The position numbers were made by a program, and so were the translations under genes. Positions 1 to 8,745 of a DNA stretch of 64,000 nt are shown piece after piece (the stretch's first letter is position 1; every line of letters begins with the position of its first letter). The notes under the pieces are model-generated. The model saw only the letters and a program-made list of their open reading frames with translations. It was not told the origin of the DNA and made no database searches. The stretch is from Wolinella sp963540505 (GTDB taxonomy: Bacteria > Campylobacterota > Campylobacteria > Campylobacterales > Helicobacteraceae): the NCBI GenBank assembly GCA_963540505.1, contig CAUTMV010000001.1, forward strand, positions 124,001 through 188,000. The letters run 5' to 3'.

Positions 1-150
1 GCTCGTCCCAAAGGCTACGACGGTGAGCCCCACGACTAGTGGGCTGATTCCCACCCTAAAGGCGAGCTTTGAAGCCCCTTTGACCAGCCACTCTGCCCCC
101 AAAATAAGTAGCGCCAAACCGCCAAAAAACAGCGCGATATTCATTAACAT
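1..150 (-). CDS. calcium/sodium antiporter, YrbG/CaxA type (partial)
   Basis: This is the N-terminal 50 residues of an integral membrane cation exchanger whose remainder lies beyond the left edge. The reverse strand reads MLMNIALFFGGLALLILGAE, a hydrophobic first helix, followed by a segment ending GLTVVAFGTS. That is the characteristic alpha-1 repeat motif of the K+-dependent Na+/Ca2+ exchanger (YrbG) family. The start at 150 is preferred over the ATG at 144 because a GGAAGG sequence lies seven bases upstream of it. The family exchanges Ca2+ for Na+ or H+ at the inner membrane; the actual ion cannot be read from this fragment. Confidence 0.75.
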   Translation of the reverse strand, partial: MLMNIALFFGGLALLILGAEWLVKGASKLAFRVGISPLVVGLTVVAFGTS

Positions 151-313
151 AGACAGCCTTCCGCGGGTAAATTTGAGCGTGGATTATAGCAGAAGCGAGG
201 AATCGGAGCTCTATAACTGCGGTGTGCCAAGGTCAGCGAGGAATCGCTAGAGTTTTGATAAACAGAGGGGAATCGACACTTTGGAAGCGCGCAAAGTAGG
301 GGACTAAAGAGCT

Positions 314-341
314 GTGCCCCCACCTTTTTGGGTTGGGGCAC
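314..341 (-). terminator. hairpin downstream of the peroxiredoxin gene
   Basis: GTGCCCC (314-320) pairs with GGGGCAC (335-341), and the stem continues inward with ACC/GGT after one mismatch around a T-rich loop. It lies just past the peroxiredoxin stop codon. There is no clear U run, so its role as a terminator is inferred from position. Confidence 0.45.
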
Positions 342-354
342 GGGTTAGAGGGGA

Positions 355-951
355 TTAGAGCTTACTAGAGTTTTTCGCAAGATATTCCGCGACGCCTTTA
401 GTGCTCGCTTTCATGCCCTCATCGCCTTTTTGCCAACCCGCAGGGCACACTTCGCCGTGTTCATTGACAAACAGCATGGTATCGACCATTCGGATCATCT
501 CATCGATGTTTCGTCCAAGCGGGAGGTCGTTGATGACCGCGTGGCGCACGGTGCCGTCTTTATCGATGAGGAATGAGCCGCGGAGCGCGACGGATTCATT
601 TACAAGCACATCAAAATCGCGTGAAATCTGCTTTGTGATGTCCGCAACCAGCGGGAATCGCACCTGTCCGATTCCTCCCTCTTTGACGGGTGTGTTTTTC
701 CACGCAAAATGGCTAAACTGGGAATCGATAGAGACGCCGATGACGTTGATTCCGCGCTTTTGGAACTCCTCTAGGCGGTGATCAAACGCGATGATCTCTG
801 AGGGGCAGACAAAGGTAAAGTCTAGTGGATAGAAAAATACCACAGTGCCGTTTTTGCCGAAGTTTTTGTATAGCTCAAAATCTTCGACGATTTCGTTGTT
901 GGCAAGAACTGCTGTTGCTTTGAAATTTGGGACTTTGTTAGTAACTAACAT
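355..951 (-). CDS. tsaA: alkyl hydroperoxide reductase / 2-Cys peroxiredoxin
   Basis: This 198-residue cytoplasmic thiol peroxidase reduces H2O2, organic peroxides and probably peroxynitrite, and is normally recycled by thioredoxin. The peroxidatic cysteine is Cys49 in FTFVCPSEI and the resolving cysteine is Cys169 in EVCPAGW, so it is a typical 2-Cys enzyme of normal length. AAGGAG lies at good spacing before the ATG. It diverges from metK across a 179-bp AT-rich gap holding two palindromes, a likely site of stress-responsive control. In Helicobacter this protein is one of the main antioxidant enzymes. Confidence 0.95.
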   Translation of the reverse strand: MLVTNKVPNFKATAVLANNEIVEDFELYKNFGKNGTVVFFYPLDFTFVCPSEIIAFDHRLEEFQKRGINVIGVSIDSQFSHFAWKNTPVKEGGIGQVRFPLVADITKQISRDFDVLVNESVALRGSFLIDKDGTVRHAVINDLPLGRNIDEMIRMVDTMLFVNEHGEVCPAGWQKGDEGMKASTKGVAEYLAKNSSKL

Positions 952-996
952 TGAGAACTCCTTTTGTAAGTTTTTGGAAGGTATAAGATAGGGAGA

Positions 997-1037
997 AAAG
1001 CTTAAAAAAGCTTTAATTAATAAAAATTATTAATTAA
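997..1037. promoter_or_regulatory. two abutting palindromes between tsaA and metK
   Basis: AAAGCTT (997-1003) and AAGCTTT (1008-1014) form a palindrome with a 4-base spacer. Immediately next to it, TTAATTAATAA (1013-1023) and TTATTAATTAA (1027-1037) form a perfect 11-bp inverted repeat with a 3-base spacer. The region is the divergent promoter area of tsaA and metK. Such symmetry is what a dimeric repressor such as PerR or Fur would bind, but I cannot assign the protein. Confidence 0.45.
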
Positions 1038-1130
1038 GAAATAGTAGCATTTGGAAGTTAAATCTTTTATTAAAGTCCAATACCTTAAAATCGCAGAGTT
1101 TCATAAAATTTAGAAGCACAAGGTGATTTC

Positions 1131-2288
1131 ATGAACAAAGAGTATCTTTTTACATCAGAATCGGTAACCGAGGGGCATCCTGACAAGATGGCGGATCAAA
1201 TTAGCGATGCGATTTTGGATTACATTATTGAGCGCGACAAAAATGCCCGTGTGGCGTGCGAGACGCTGCTATCAAACGGCTTTTGCGTCATTGCGGGCGA
1301 GCTCAAAACTACCACTTATGCGCCGATGCAAGAGATTGCTAGGGAAGTGGTGCGCGAGATTGGCTACACGGACGCGCAATTTGGCTTTGATTATCGAAGT
1401 GCGGGAATCCTAAATGGTGTGGGCGAGCAGAGTCCGGACATTAATCAAGGTGTGGATCGTGCCGATGGCGAGATCGGTGCGGGTGATCAGGGGCTGATGT
1501 TTGGCTATGCGTGCCGTGAGACGGATGTGCTCATGCCGCTTCCGATACATTTGTCGCATAAGATTACGCAGGGGCTCGCGCGTGCGCGAAAAGATGGCAC
1601 GCTCCCGTTTTTGCGCCCTGATGGTAAATCGCAGGTAACAGTCAAATATGTCGATGGCAAACCCGTGGGAATCGATACAATCGTAGTCTCTACCCAGCAT
1701 GCGCCGGGCACGGATCAGAATAGATTGCGCGATGCAGTGATTGAGGAAGTCGTCTATAAAGCCCTGCCTAAAGAGTATCTAAACGATAATATTCGTTATT
1801 TTGTCAATCCTACGGGTAAATTTGAGATCGGCGGTCCGCAGGGCGATGCAGGACTTACGGGGCGCAAAATCATCGTGGATACCTATGGTGGAAGTTGTCC
1901 GCACGGGGGCGGGGCATTTTCGGGCAAAGATCCCAGCAAGGTGGATCGGAGCGGTGCATACGCGGCGCGATATGTGGCGAAGAATTTGGTCGCTTCGGGT
2001 GCGTGCGATCGAGCGACCATTCAGATTGCCTATGCGATTGGTGTGGTTGAGCCTGTGTCGATTCTTGTGGATACGCATGGCACGGGGAAAGTCGCTGATG
2101 AGCGTATTGAAGCGTGCGTGCGTGAGCTCTTCCGCCTCACTCCAAAAGGAATTATACAGAGTCTTGATCTGCTCCGCCCGATTTATAGGAAAACGGCTAG
2201 TTATGGGCATTTTGGGCGCGAGCTTCCTGAATTTTCATGGGAGAAAACCGATAAAGCTTCAGAGATTAAAGATTTCTTGAAGTTGTAA
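1131..2288 (+). CDS. metK: S-adenosylmethionine synthetase
   Basis: This 385-residue cytosolic enzyme makes S-adenosylmethionine from methionine and ATP, supplying the many methyltransferases of this window. Signature motifs are present in order: the N-terminal TSESVTEGHPDKMADQISDA, GAGDQGLMFGYA, and the glycine-rich GGGAFSGKDPSKVDRSGAYA. Length and motif order are normal for the family. The start ATG follows AAGGTGATTTC. In Helicobacter pylori metK also lies directly upstream of ndk; here a ferredoxin gene sits between them. Confidence 0.97.
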   Translation: MNKEYLFTSESVTEGHPDKMADQISDAILDYIIERDKNARVACETLLSNGFCVIAGELKTTTYAPMQEIAREVVREIGYTDAQFGFDYRSAGILNGVGEQSPDINQGVDRADGEIGAGDQGLMFGYACRETDVLMPLPIHLSHKITQGLARARKDGTLPFLRPDGKSQVTVKYVDGKPVGIDTIVVSTQHAPGTDQNRLRDAVIEEVVYKALPKEYLNDNIRYFVNPTGKFEIGGPQGDAGLTGRKIIVDTYGGSCPHGGGAFSGKDPSKVDRSGAYAARYVAKNLVASGACDRATIQIAYAIGVVEPVSILVDTHGTGKVADERIEACVRELFRLTPKGIIQSLDLLRPIYRKTASYGHFGRELPEFSWEKTDKASEIKDFLKL

Positions 2289-2397
2289 AATTAATTCCCT
2301 AATAGAGGCTGGAGAGGTATTTTAGGCGGATTTTATCCCGAGTAGAATAGACTTCGCCGCCTTTATTAGGCTACATTTTATACAAGAGGAGCATGTT

Positions 2398-2682
2398 ATG
2401 TCTGTTAAGATTACCGATATTTGTATCGCCTGTGGATCCTGTATTGATGAATGTCCGGTGGAGGCGATCGTCGATGATGATGACAATCCGCAAGGTGGAG
2501 GAATCTACTACGTCTATCCCGATAAATGCGTGGAATGCGTGAGTCATCACGACGAGCCCGCCTGTGCATCCGCCTGTCCCACAGATGGCTGTATTGTGTG
2601 GAGCGATTATGTCCCTTCCCAGCCCCATCGCAGCGAGATTAGCGCGAGTCAGAGGGATGGCAAAGTGGCGTGCGTAGGCTAA
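2398..2682 (+). CDS. fdx: 2[4Fe-4S] ferredoxin
   Basis: This 94-residue soluble electron carrier has two cysteine sets. The first is CIACGSCIDECP (Cys9, 12, 15, 19); the second has CVEC followed eight residues later by CASACP. The longer spacer in the second set is typical of the YfhL/Allochromatium-type ferredoxins. In Helicobacter the related FdxA accepts electrons from pyruvate:ferredoxin oxidoreductase, and that role is likely here. GAGGAG precedes the ATG. Between metK and ndk it probably has its own promoter, since the upstream gap is over 100 bases. Confidence 0.9.
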   Translation: MSVKITDICIACGSCIDECPVEAIVDDDDNPQGGGIYYVYPDKCVECVSHHDEPACASACPTDGCIVWSDYVPSQPHRSEISASQRDGKVACVG

Positions 2683-2704
2683 TGCGCGGGTAGGGTATGG
2701 CGGC

Positions 2705-2730
2705 TTGATTCCTCTATTTTGGGGAATCAA
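2705..2730. terminator. GGAATC-stem hairpin after the ferredoxin gene
   Basis: TTGATTCC (2705-2712) pairs perfectly with GGAATCAA (2723-2730). It lies 23 bases past the ferredoxin stop and its stem carries the window-wide GGAATC/GATTCC word. A role in transcription termination is inferred from position and structure. Confidence 0.55.
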
Positions 2731-2880
2731 ACTTTCGGTGTCGCAGAAATTTCACGAGTTTAATATAAAAACGAGCAAATATTCTATATAATCCCCCTTT
2801 ACTTTTTGCTCGCTTATCCCATGTAGCTTCGGTTTTTAAGTGTGGCACAATCTATTCAACACCCAAAGGAGAGCCTCCGA

Positions 2881-3294
2881 ATGGAACAAACTCTTTCAAT
2901 TATTAAGCCTGATGCGGTGGCAAAGAATGTTATTGGGAAAATCATCGATCGCTTTGAGAGTAATGGGCTTAGAATCGCCGCTGCAAAGAGGCTTCAGCTC
3001 AGCCGGCTGGACGCGGAGCAGTTCTATGCCGTCCATAAGGATCGACCGTTTTTTAGAGATCTCGTCGATTTTATGGTAAGCGGTCCCGTAGTGGTCATGG
3101 TGCTTGAGGGCGAAAATGCGGTGCTTAAGAATCGTGATCTCATGGGTGCGACTGATCCTAAGAAAGCTGACAAAGGGACGATCCGCGCGGATTTTGCGGA
3201 AAGCATTGACGCAAACGCCGTGCATGGGAGCGATTCTCTTGAAAATGCGAGAATCGAGATTGCATTTTTCTTCTCACGCAGGGAGATTTGCTAG
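2881..3294 (+). CDS. ndk: nucleoside diphosphate kinase
   Basis: This 137-residue enzyme balances nucleoside triphosphate pools by a ping-pong phosphotransfer. The phosphohistidine is His115 in NAVHGSDS, and the N-terminal MEQTLSIIKPDAV is typical. A longer reading frame begins at 2842, but the ATG at 2881 has an AAAGGAG Shine-Dalgarno sequence and matches family N-termini, so it is taken as the start. It opens the ndk-DUF177-rpmF-plsX-fabH series, whose order is as in Helicobacter pylori. Confidence 0.96.
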   Translation: MEQTLSIIKPDAVAKNVIGKIIDRFESNGLRIAAAKRLQLSRLDAEQFYAVHKDRPFFRDLVDFMVSGPVVVMVLEGENAVLKNRDLMGATDPKKADKGTIRADFAESIDANAVHGSDSLENARIEIAFFFSRREIC

Positions 3295-3321
3295 GGGAAT
3301 CGAGGGCGATTCCCGCTTTTT
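3295..3321 (+). terminator. GGAATC-stem hairpin with T run after ndk
   Basis: GGGAATCG (3295-3302) and CGATTCCC (3307-3314) form a perfect 8-bp stem around a 4-base loop, directly after the ndk stop, followed by GCTTTTT. This looks like an intrinsic terminator or attenuator ahead of the DUF177-rpmF block. Confidence 0.6.
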
Positions 3322-3345
3322 GGGATTTGCCTAGGTTTAGAAGCG

Positions 3346-3702
3346 ATGAAGATTGAGTTTAAGAAGATTACGCATGAGCCAAAGGAGTTTAGTCTCTCTC
3401 TTAATGAATGCTCGCTCCAAGGGCGGGTGTGGAAGGTTGAGAAAAGTCTCTTTTGCATCGATGCGCACCTTAGCGGGAGTATTGAGCTCATCTGCGATCT
3501 GAGTGGTGAAGAGTATGTGCAAGAGTTAGATGAGAAGCTCAATATCAGAGTATCTGATGGAATCTATGCACCAAAGCCCGAAGATGAGGAGTTTGATGTC
3601 GTCGAATTTTTCCATGGGGTGCTGGATCTTGAGGAGCTTTTGCGCGGTGAGCTTGAGTCAATTCGCTTGAGCTATCACAGCAGGGGCGATTCTCTTGAGT
3701 GA
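3346..3702 (+). CDS. DUF177/YceD family protein
   Basis: This 118-residue protein belongs by sequence and context to the DUF177 (YceD) family that precedes rpmF in most bacteria. It has an acidic middle (EDEEFDVVEF) and the segment GSIELICDLSGEEY, corresponding to the family region where two Cys residues usually sit; only one Cys is seen here. Family members are linked to 23S rRNA or large-subunit biogenesis, though the reaction is not settled. It lies between ndk and rpmF and is probably co-transcribed with rpmF. Confidence 0.8.
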   Translation: MKIEFKKITHEPKEFSLSLNECSLQGRVWKVEKSLFCIDAHLSGSIELICDLSGEEYVQELDEKLNIRVSDGIYAPKPEDEEFDVVEFFHGVLDLEELLRGELESIRLSYHSRGDSLE

Positions 3703-3737
3703 TTTTACGGAAGAATAACTAATTTAAGGAGTTTATC

Positions 3738-3893
3738 ATGGCAGTTCCAAAGAGACGAGTGAGTAAAACGCGAGCGGCAAAGCGAAGGACGCACTACAAG
3801 GTGACTTTGCCCGCGCCGGTCAAGGATAAAGATGGGACATGGCGAATGCCCCATTGTGCGAACAAATTTAACGGAGCTTATAAGCAAAATTAA
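3738..3893 (+). CDS. rpmF: 50S ribosomal protein L32
   Basis: This 51-residue basic protein starts MAVPKRRVSKTRAAKRR and continues HYKVTLPAPV, which is unmistakably L32. It is a structural protein of the large ribosomal subunit. AAGGAG lies at good distance before the ATG. The zinc-binding cysteine pairs seen in some L32 proteins are absent; only one Cys is present, near the C-terminus. Its stop is three bases before the plsX start, so the two are surely co-transcribed. Confidence 0.97.
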   Translation: MAVPKRRVSKTRAAKRRTHYKVTLPAPVKDKDGTWRMPHCANKFNGAYKQN

Positions 3894-3896
3894 AAC

Positions 3897-4892
3897 ATGG
3901 TAAAGATCGCCATTGACGCTATGGGTGGGGATTTTGGTCCCGCTCCGATTATTGAGGGCACGATTCTTGCGCTTACAGAGCGTGATTTTACCCCCGTTTT
4001 AGTCGGTGATAGGGAACTTATCGAGCCCCTGATTCCTCAAAAATACAAGAGCAAAATCGAGATTGTCGCGTGCAAGGACTTCATCAAAATGGAGGAGAGT
4101 GCCTCCATCGCGCTCAGGCGGAAAGACAGCTCGATCTATGTCGCCACTGAGCTTGCGCTTAAAGGTAAGGTCGATGCGCTCGTATCCGCCGGGCACAGCG
4201 GTGCGACCATGAGTTTGGCGACGCTAAAGATCGGGCGTATTCAGGGCGTTGCTCGCCCCGCAATTGGCGCGATTCTGCCGCGACAGGACGGCACACAGAG
4301 TCTTTTGCTTGATGCGGGCGCGAATGTCGATTGCAAGCCTGAACATCTCTATGAATTTGCCCTCATGGGACGCGAATATGCCAAATACATTATGGGCTAT
4401 GATTCCCCGCGGATTGGGCTTTTGAGCAACGGAGAGGAAGAGAGCAAGGGCGATGAGCTCACTAAGGCGACCTTTTTGAAGCTTAAAAATCTTGAGGGCT
4501 TCGTAGGGAACGTCGAGGGGAATAATATCTTTGATGGCAGTGTTGATGTGATTGTGTGCGACGGTTTTGTGGGGAATATCGTCCTAAAGACCACCGAAGG
4601 GGTCGCGGAATCGATTGTGAAGCTCATTAAGAAATTTGTCAGCACTTCGCTCACGGGGACGCTCGGGGCACTTTTTATGAAAAATGTCTTTAGAAAGTTA
4701 AAGAAGCGCATGGATTACGCAGAATACGGTGGTGCACCGCTTTTGGGCGTGCAGGGCAATGTCATCATTTGTCATGGTAAAAGCAATGCTAAGGCGATTA
4801 AAAATGCCATATTTCAGGCATTTTCCTCAGTGGAATATGCCGTGAATGATCGTATCAAAGAGGCATTCGCCCACAACTTGCGGGAATCGTAA
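3897..4892 (+). CDS. plsX: phosphate acyltransferase PlsX
   Basis: This 331-residue peripheral membrane enzyme converts acyl-ACP to acyl phosphate, the first step towards phosphatidic acid in bacteria using the PlsX/PlsY route. The N-terminus IAIDAMGGDFGP and the later SAGHSGATM and DGFVGNIVLKTTEG are diagnostic. Its length is normal. It follows rpmF by three bases and precedes fabH by eleven, forming the classic rpmF-plsX-fabH operon. Confidence 0.97.
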   Translation: MVKIAIDAMGGDFGPAPIIEGTILALTERDFTPVLVGDRELIEPLIPQKYKSKIEIVACKDFIKMEESASIALRRKDSSIYVATELALKGKVDALVSAGHSGATMSLATLKIGRIQGVARPAIGAILPRQDGTQSLLLDAGANVDCKPEHLYEFALMGREYAKYIMGYDSPRIGLLSNGEEESKGDELTKATFLKLKNLEGFVGNVEGNNIFDGSVDVIVCDGFVGNIVLKTTEGVAESIVKLIKKFVSTSLTGTLGALFMKNVFRKLKKRMDYAEYGGAPLLGVQGNVIICHGKSNAKAIKNAIFQAFSSVEYAVNDRIKEAFAHNLRES

Positions 4893-4903
4893 AAGGAGTG
4901 CCT

Positions 4904-5896
4904 ATGTTTGCGTCGCTTCGCTCCATCGGTGCTTATATCCCCGAGCACATTTGCACGAATGCCGATATGGAGCGGATGGTCGATACGAGCGATGAGTGGA
5001 TTAGCAAGCGCACGGGGATTAAGACGCGTCATTTTGCAGGCGATGACGAGGCGACGAGCGATTTAGCGACGAAAGCGGCGTTGCTCGCACTGGAACGGGC
5101 GAATCGCAGTGCTGGTGATATGGATATGCTGATCATCGCGACGATTTCTCCTGATTATCTCTGCATGCCCTCGACTGCGTGCGTGGTGGCGCATAATCTG
5201 GGAATCGAGGGCAAGCCGGCTTTTGATATTTCTGCGGCGTGTAGCGGATTTATCTATCTTCTTTCCGTTGCAAAGGCTTATATTCAGGCGGGTATGGCGC
5301 GCAGGATTTTGGTGATTGGGGCGGAGAAGCTGAGCGCGATTACCGATTTTACTGATCGGAGCACCTGCGTGCTTTTTGGCGATGGCGCAGGGGCGGCGGT
5401 CATTGAGGCGAGCGAGATTAAAGAGGAGGCGATTTTGGACGTCAAAGTCGCTTCAAACGGCGAATATCAAGACTTTCTCATGACACCCGGCGGAGGGAGC
5501 CGATTCCCCACTTCCGAGGAGACGCTTAGGCAGCGATTGCAGTTTATTAAAATGCGCGGCAATGAGACGTTTAAGCTCGCTGTGAAGACGCTCTCCAGCG
5601 ATGTCAAGGAGATTTTGGAGCGCAACAACCTCTCTGCGCAGGACATTCATCATTTTATTCCTCATCAGGCGAACTATCGCATTATTAAGGCGGTTGGCGA
5701 ACTTTTAGACTTCACACCCGAGCAGATTGTTGTGACGGTGGATCGCTTTGGGAACACCTCTGCTGCGTCGATTCCCATGGCGATGAACACCATTTATGAG
5801 GAGGGGCGGCTGAAGTTTGGCGAGCGAATACTGCTTGATGCGTTTGGAGGCGGGCTGACGTGGGGATCGGCGATTCTCACCTTTTGCGGCAAATAG
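4904..5896 (+). CDS. fabH: beta-ketoacyl-ACP synthase III
   Basis: This 330-residue condensing enzyme starts fatty acid synthesis by joining acetyl-CoA to malonyl-ACP. The catalytic triad is visible: Cys113 in AACSGF, the His of HQANYRI and the Asn of GNTSAASIP. The ATG at 4904 is preferred over the GTG at 4898 because AAAGGAG sits five bases before it and overlaps the GTG. It ends the rpmF-plsX-fabH operon. The 165-base gap that follows contains GC-rich repeats but no gene. Confidence 0.96.
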   Translation: MFASLRSIGAYIPEHICTNADMERMVDTSDEWISKRTGIKTRHFAGDDEATSDLATKAALLALERANRSAGDMDMLIIATISPDYLCMPSTACVVAHNLGIEGKPAFDISAACSGFIYLLSVAKAYIQAGMARRILVIGAEKLSAITDFTDRSTCVLFGDGAGAAVIEASEIKEEAILDVKVASNGEYQDFLMTPGGGSRFPTSEETLRQRLQFIKMRGNETFKLAVKTLSSDVKEILERNNLSAQDIHHFIPHQANYRIIKAVGELLDFTPEQIVVTVDRFGNTSAASIPMAMNTIYEEGRLKFGERILLDAFGGGLTWGSAILTFCGK

Positions 5897-6061
5897 CAAA
5901 TTCCCTCAAGCTTCCTAAACGCGCGCTTTTATGAGTTAGTTAGGCTTGGAATCGTGCCCGTTTTTTAGCGCGCGCAAGCAAGGTTAAGCACTTAAGTGAA
6001 TTTGCCCCCAAGATAGCGCGATTCTTAAAAGCCTAAAGCGGGGAATCGCAAGGAGGAGCGT

Positions 6062-8464
6062 GTGAAGCGGCGATGTGATCATTGTCATTTGGAGTATGAT
6101 GAGGACGCGCTCTTTTGTGAAGAAGCCAAAGAGGGGAAGCTCTATTTCTGCTGCAAAGGGTGTCAGGGGGTTTATCATCTTTTGCAAAATAGCGATCTTG
6201 CGGGATTTTATGAGAAATTAGGGAATCAGCACCTCGCTCCGCCCAAGGAGAATCTGCCCGATTCCCGCCAGTTTGACAGTGACGCATTTATGAAGCAATA
6301 CGTGATCCAAAAAGATGGTCTGTGCAGGATTTCGCTTGTGATTGAGGGAATCCACTGCGCCGCTTGCGTTTGGCTTAATGAAAAAATCCTGCACAAAGAG
6401 GCGGGAATCCTAGAGGCTCAGATTAATTACACCAACAACAAAGCGACGATTCTTTGGGACAATACAGAGGTGAAGCTCTCGCGCATTATTGAGCTCATTC
6501 GCGCGATCGGGTATGATGCGCACCCCTATGACCCCATGGCGCAGGAGGCGCGCGCGAATAATGAGCGTAGGGAATACTACACGCGCGTGGTGGTGGGGAT
6601 TTTCTGCACGATGAATATCATGTGGATTGCCATCGCACAATATGCCGGCTATTTTAGCGGCATGGACGCGCGGGTGCGGCATATTTTGGACTTTGCTTCG
6701 TTTATCCTCGCCACTCCTGCGCTCTTTTATAGCGGATGGATATTTTTCCGCGGGGCATATTTTGGGCTTAAAAATGGCTTGATTACGATGGATTTGCTCA
6801 TCTCCAGCGGCGCGAGTCTGGGCTATTTTTACTCCATCTATGCCGCTCTTACCCAGCGCGGCGAGACCTACTTTGAATCTGTGACGATGATTATCACGTT
6901 TGTGCTCATCGGGAAGTTTTTGGAGATTAAGGGTAAAAAAGCAGCCGCAGATTCGCTTGATCGCTTGAGTGCGCAGATTCCTAGAGCTATACGGGTCATA
7001 CGCGATGGAATAGCGGTGCAAGTCACCCCGACGGAGGTGAGAATCGGCGAGGTAATCGAGGTGCTCGCAGGCGAGCGTATCGCCCTTGATGGCGAGCTTT
7101 TGAGTGAGCGCGCGCTATGTGATGAGAGCCTAATTAGCGGGGAATCGCTCCCTGTGCAAAAGCGCGCGGGCGAGGTCATCTCCTCAGGCGCGATTAATCT
7201 TTTGTATCCCATGCGTTACCGTGCCACGCACTTGCTAGGCGATTCGCTAATTTCAAACATCATTCGCCTCATCGAGGAATCGCTTAGTAAAAAGCCTAAA
7301 ATCGAGCAGCGAGCCAACGAGCTTTCGCGCCATTTTTCCGCGATGATTTTGCTCCTTGCGTTGCTTAGTTTTGCGGCGCATTTTTGGCTATTTGAGGCGT
7401 CTTTTGAGCGCGCTTTGGTGATTGGCATATCGGTGATTATCATTGCTTGTCCGTGCGCGCTCGCCCTTGCTACGCCCATTGCCTCGCTCGTTGGAGTGGG
7501 CGAATCGCTTAAGAGGAAGCTACTTTTCAAAGAGGCGCGATTCCTCGAGAGTATCGCAAAAGCCGATGTTTTGGTCGTGGATAAGACGGGGACGCTCACG
7601 CTTGGTCGTCCAAAGGTCGTGCAGACGCGTTATTTTGGCGCGTTTGATGAGGGGCTGCTTTTGGAGCTTGTAGCGCACAGCAATCACCCTATTAGCGCGG
7701 CAATCACAGGCTTTCTTAAAGATAAAGGGGTCGCACCCTTAGCGCAGCTGGAAGGATTTTCGCAGCTTGATTCGCGGGGAATCCTCGCTAAAGTTCAAAA
7801 CAGCGGCGCAATGATTGCGGGCGGGAGTTTGGAATTCATGCGCGAGCTTGGAGTGGATTTAGCGGGAGCTACGGAGTGTGAGCGCACTTGCTTTGCTTTT
7901 GCGCTTGCGGGGGAGCTCGTGGCTATTTTTGAACTCGAAGATCCGATTAAGCCCCACGCAAAGGAGGCGATTAGTGGGATTGAAGCTTTTGGTGTGCGCG
8001 TGATTATGCTCACGGGCGATCATCAAAAAATCGCACAAAAAGTGGCGCAAAACGTGGGAATCGCCGAGGTGCATGCCGGGCTCAATCCTTTGCAAAAAGC
8101 GGAGTTTATCGCTAGGTTACATGAAAAATCTCATATCGTTGTCATGGCGGGCGATGGGATTAACGACGCTCCCGCGCTGGCTAAGAGCGATATATCGCTT
8201 GCTATGGGGCGCGGGACGGATGTGGCGATCGGGGTGAGCGATGTAGTGTTGCTCGATGATTCTTTGAATGCACTTTATGAATCGTTTAACATTTCTCGTA
8301 AAACTTACCACTTCATTAAACAAAATTTAGCAATCTCTCTTATCTACAACACCCTGACTATTCCCCTTGCCATGGCGGGCTATGTGATTCCGCTTATTGC
8401 AGCCGCTTCGATGTCGCTAAGCTCGCTACTGGTCGTGGGGAATAGCATGCGGATTCGACGTTAG
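6062..8464 (+). CDS. ccoI: P-type copper ATPase, CcoI/FixI type
   Basis: This 800-residue heavy-metal ATPase has a cysteine-rich N-terminal domain (Cys5, 8, 30, 31, 34), then a heavy-metal-associated domain with GIHCAAC (Cys99/102). After that come membrane helices with the copper-binding CPC (ACPCALAL), the phosphorylated Asp in DKTGTLTLG and the hinge GDGINDAPAL. The extra N-terminal cysteine domain is typical of FixI/CcoI, which loads copper into the cbb3 oxidase during assembly, rather than of CopA. It starts at GTG 6062 after AAGGAGG. No ccoS or cco structural genes are adjacent, so the subfamily rests on the N-terminal domain. Confidence 0.88.
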   Translation: MKRRCDHCHLEYDEDALFCEEAKEGKLYFCCKGCQGVYHLLQNSDLAGFYEKLGNQHLAPPKENLPDSRQFDSDAFMKQYVIQKDGLCRISLVIEGIHCAACVWLNEKILHKEAGILEAQINYTNNKATILWDNTEVKLSRIIELIRAIGYDAHPYDPMAQEARANNERREYYTRVVVGIFCTMNIMWIAIAQYAGYFSGMDARVRHILDFASFILATPALFYSGWIFFRGAYFGLKNGLITMDLLISSGASLGYFYSIYAALTQRGETYFESVTMIITFVLIGKFLEIKGKKAAADSLDRLSAQIPRAIRVIRDGIAVQVTPTEVRIGEVIEVLAGERIALDGELLSERALCDESLISGESLPVQKRAGEVISSGAINLLYPMRYRATHLLGDSLISNIIRLIEESLSKKPKIEQRANELSRHFSAMILLLALLSFAAHFWLFEASFERALVIGISVIIIACPCALALATPIASLVGVGESLKRKLLFKEARFLESIAKADVLVVDKTGTLTLGRPKVVQTRYFGAFDEGLLLELVAHSNHPISAAITGFLKDKGVAPLAQLEGFSQLDSRGILAKVQNSGAMIAGGSLEFMRELGVDLAGATECERTCFAFALAGELVAIFELEDPIKPHAKEAISGIEAFGVRVIMLTGDHQKIAQKVAQNVGIAEVHAGLNPLQKAEFIARLHEKSHIVVMAGDGINDAPALAKSDISLAMGRGTDVAIGVSDVVLLDDSLNALYESFNISRKTYHFIKQNLAISLIYNTLTIPLAMAGYVIPLIAAASMSLSSLLVVGNSMRIRR

Positions 8465-8646
8465 AATTTTGGGCGGAGTATAAGCGTAAAAATTTTATAA
8501 ACAAGAATTATTAGAGTCATAATGCCTATTGTGCTACAATAAGTGTAGCGGGATACAATTTGAAAGTGCTCTAAATAGTGCGCTAAATCCCGATAGATTC
8601 GATATTTGCAGGTGATACCCTCTAAGTAAAAGCGCATTTGAACATT

Positions 8647-8668
8647 TTTTAATTGTGTTTTAATTGTG
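8647..8668 (+). repeat. tandem 11-bp direct repeat upstream of the chemoreceptor gene
   Basis: TTTTAATTGTG occurs twice without a gap, at 8647-8657 and 8658-8668, about 80 bases before the chemoreceptor start. The 11-bp spacing puts both copies on one face of the helix, as for some response-regulator sites. The rest of the 281-base gap (8465-8745) contains a short palindrome GCTACA/TGTAGC at 8533-8549 and nothing else I recognise. Confidence 0.35.
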
Positions 8669-8745
8669 AAGCGTGCCGTGAAGTTTTGTCAGGTTACTTT
8701 TGCACGCCTTTTTGAGCGGAATCTTGCAGTCATAAGGAGAAGTAT

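Noticed and set aside
23..250. Open frame of 75 codons on the plus strand at the left edge
   Set aside because: It lies antisense to the start of the Ca2+/Na+ antiporter gene, has no recognisable sequence and no ribosome site.
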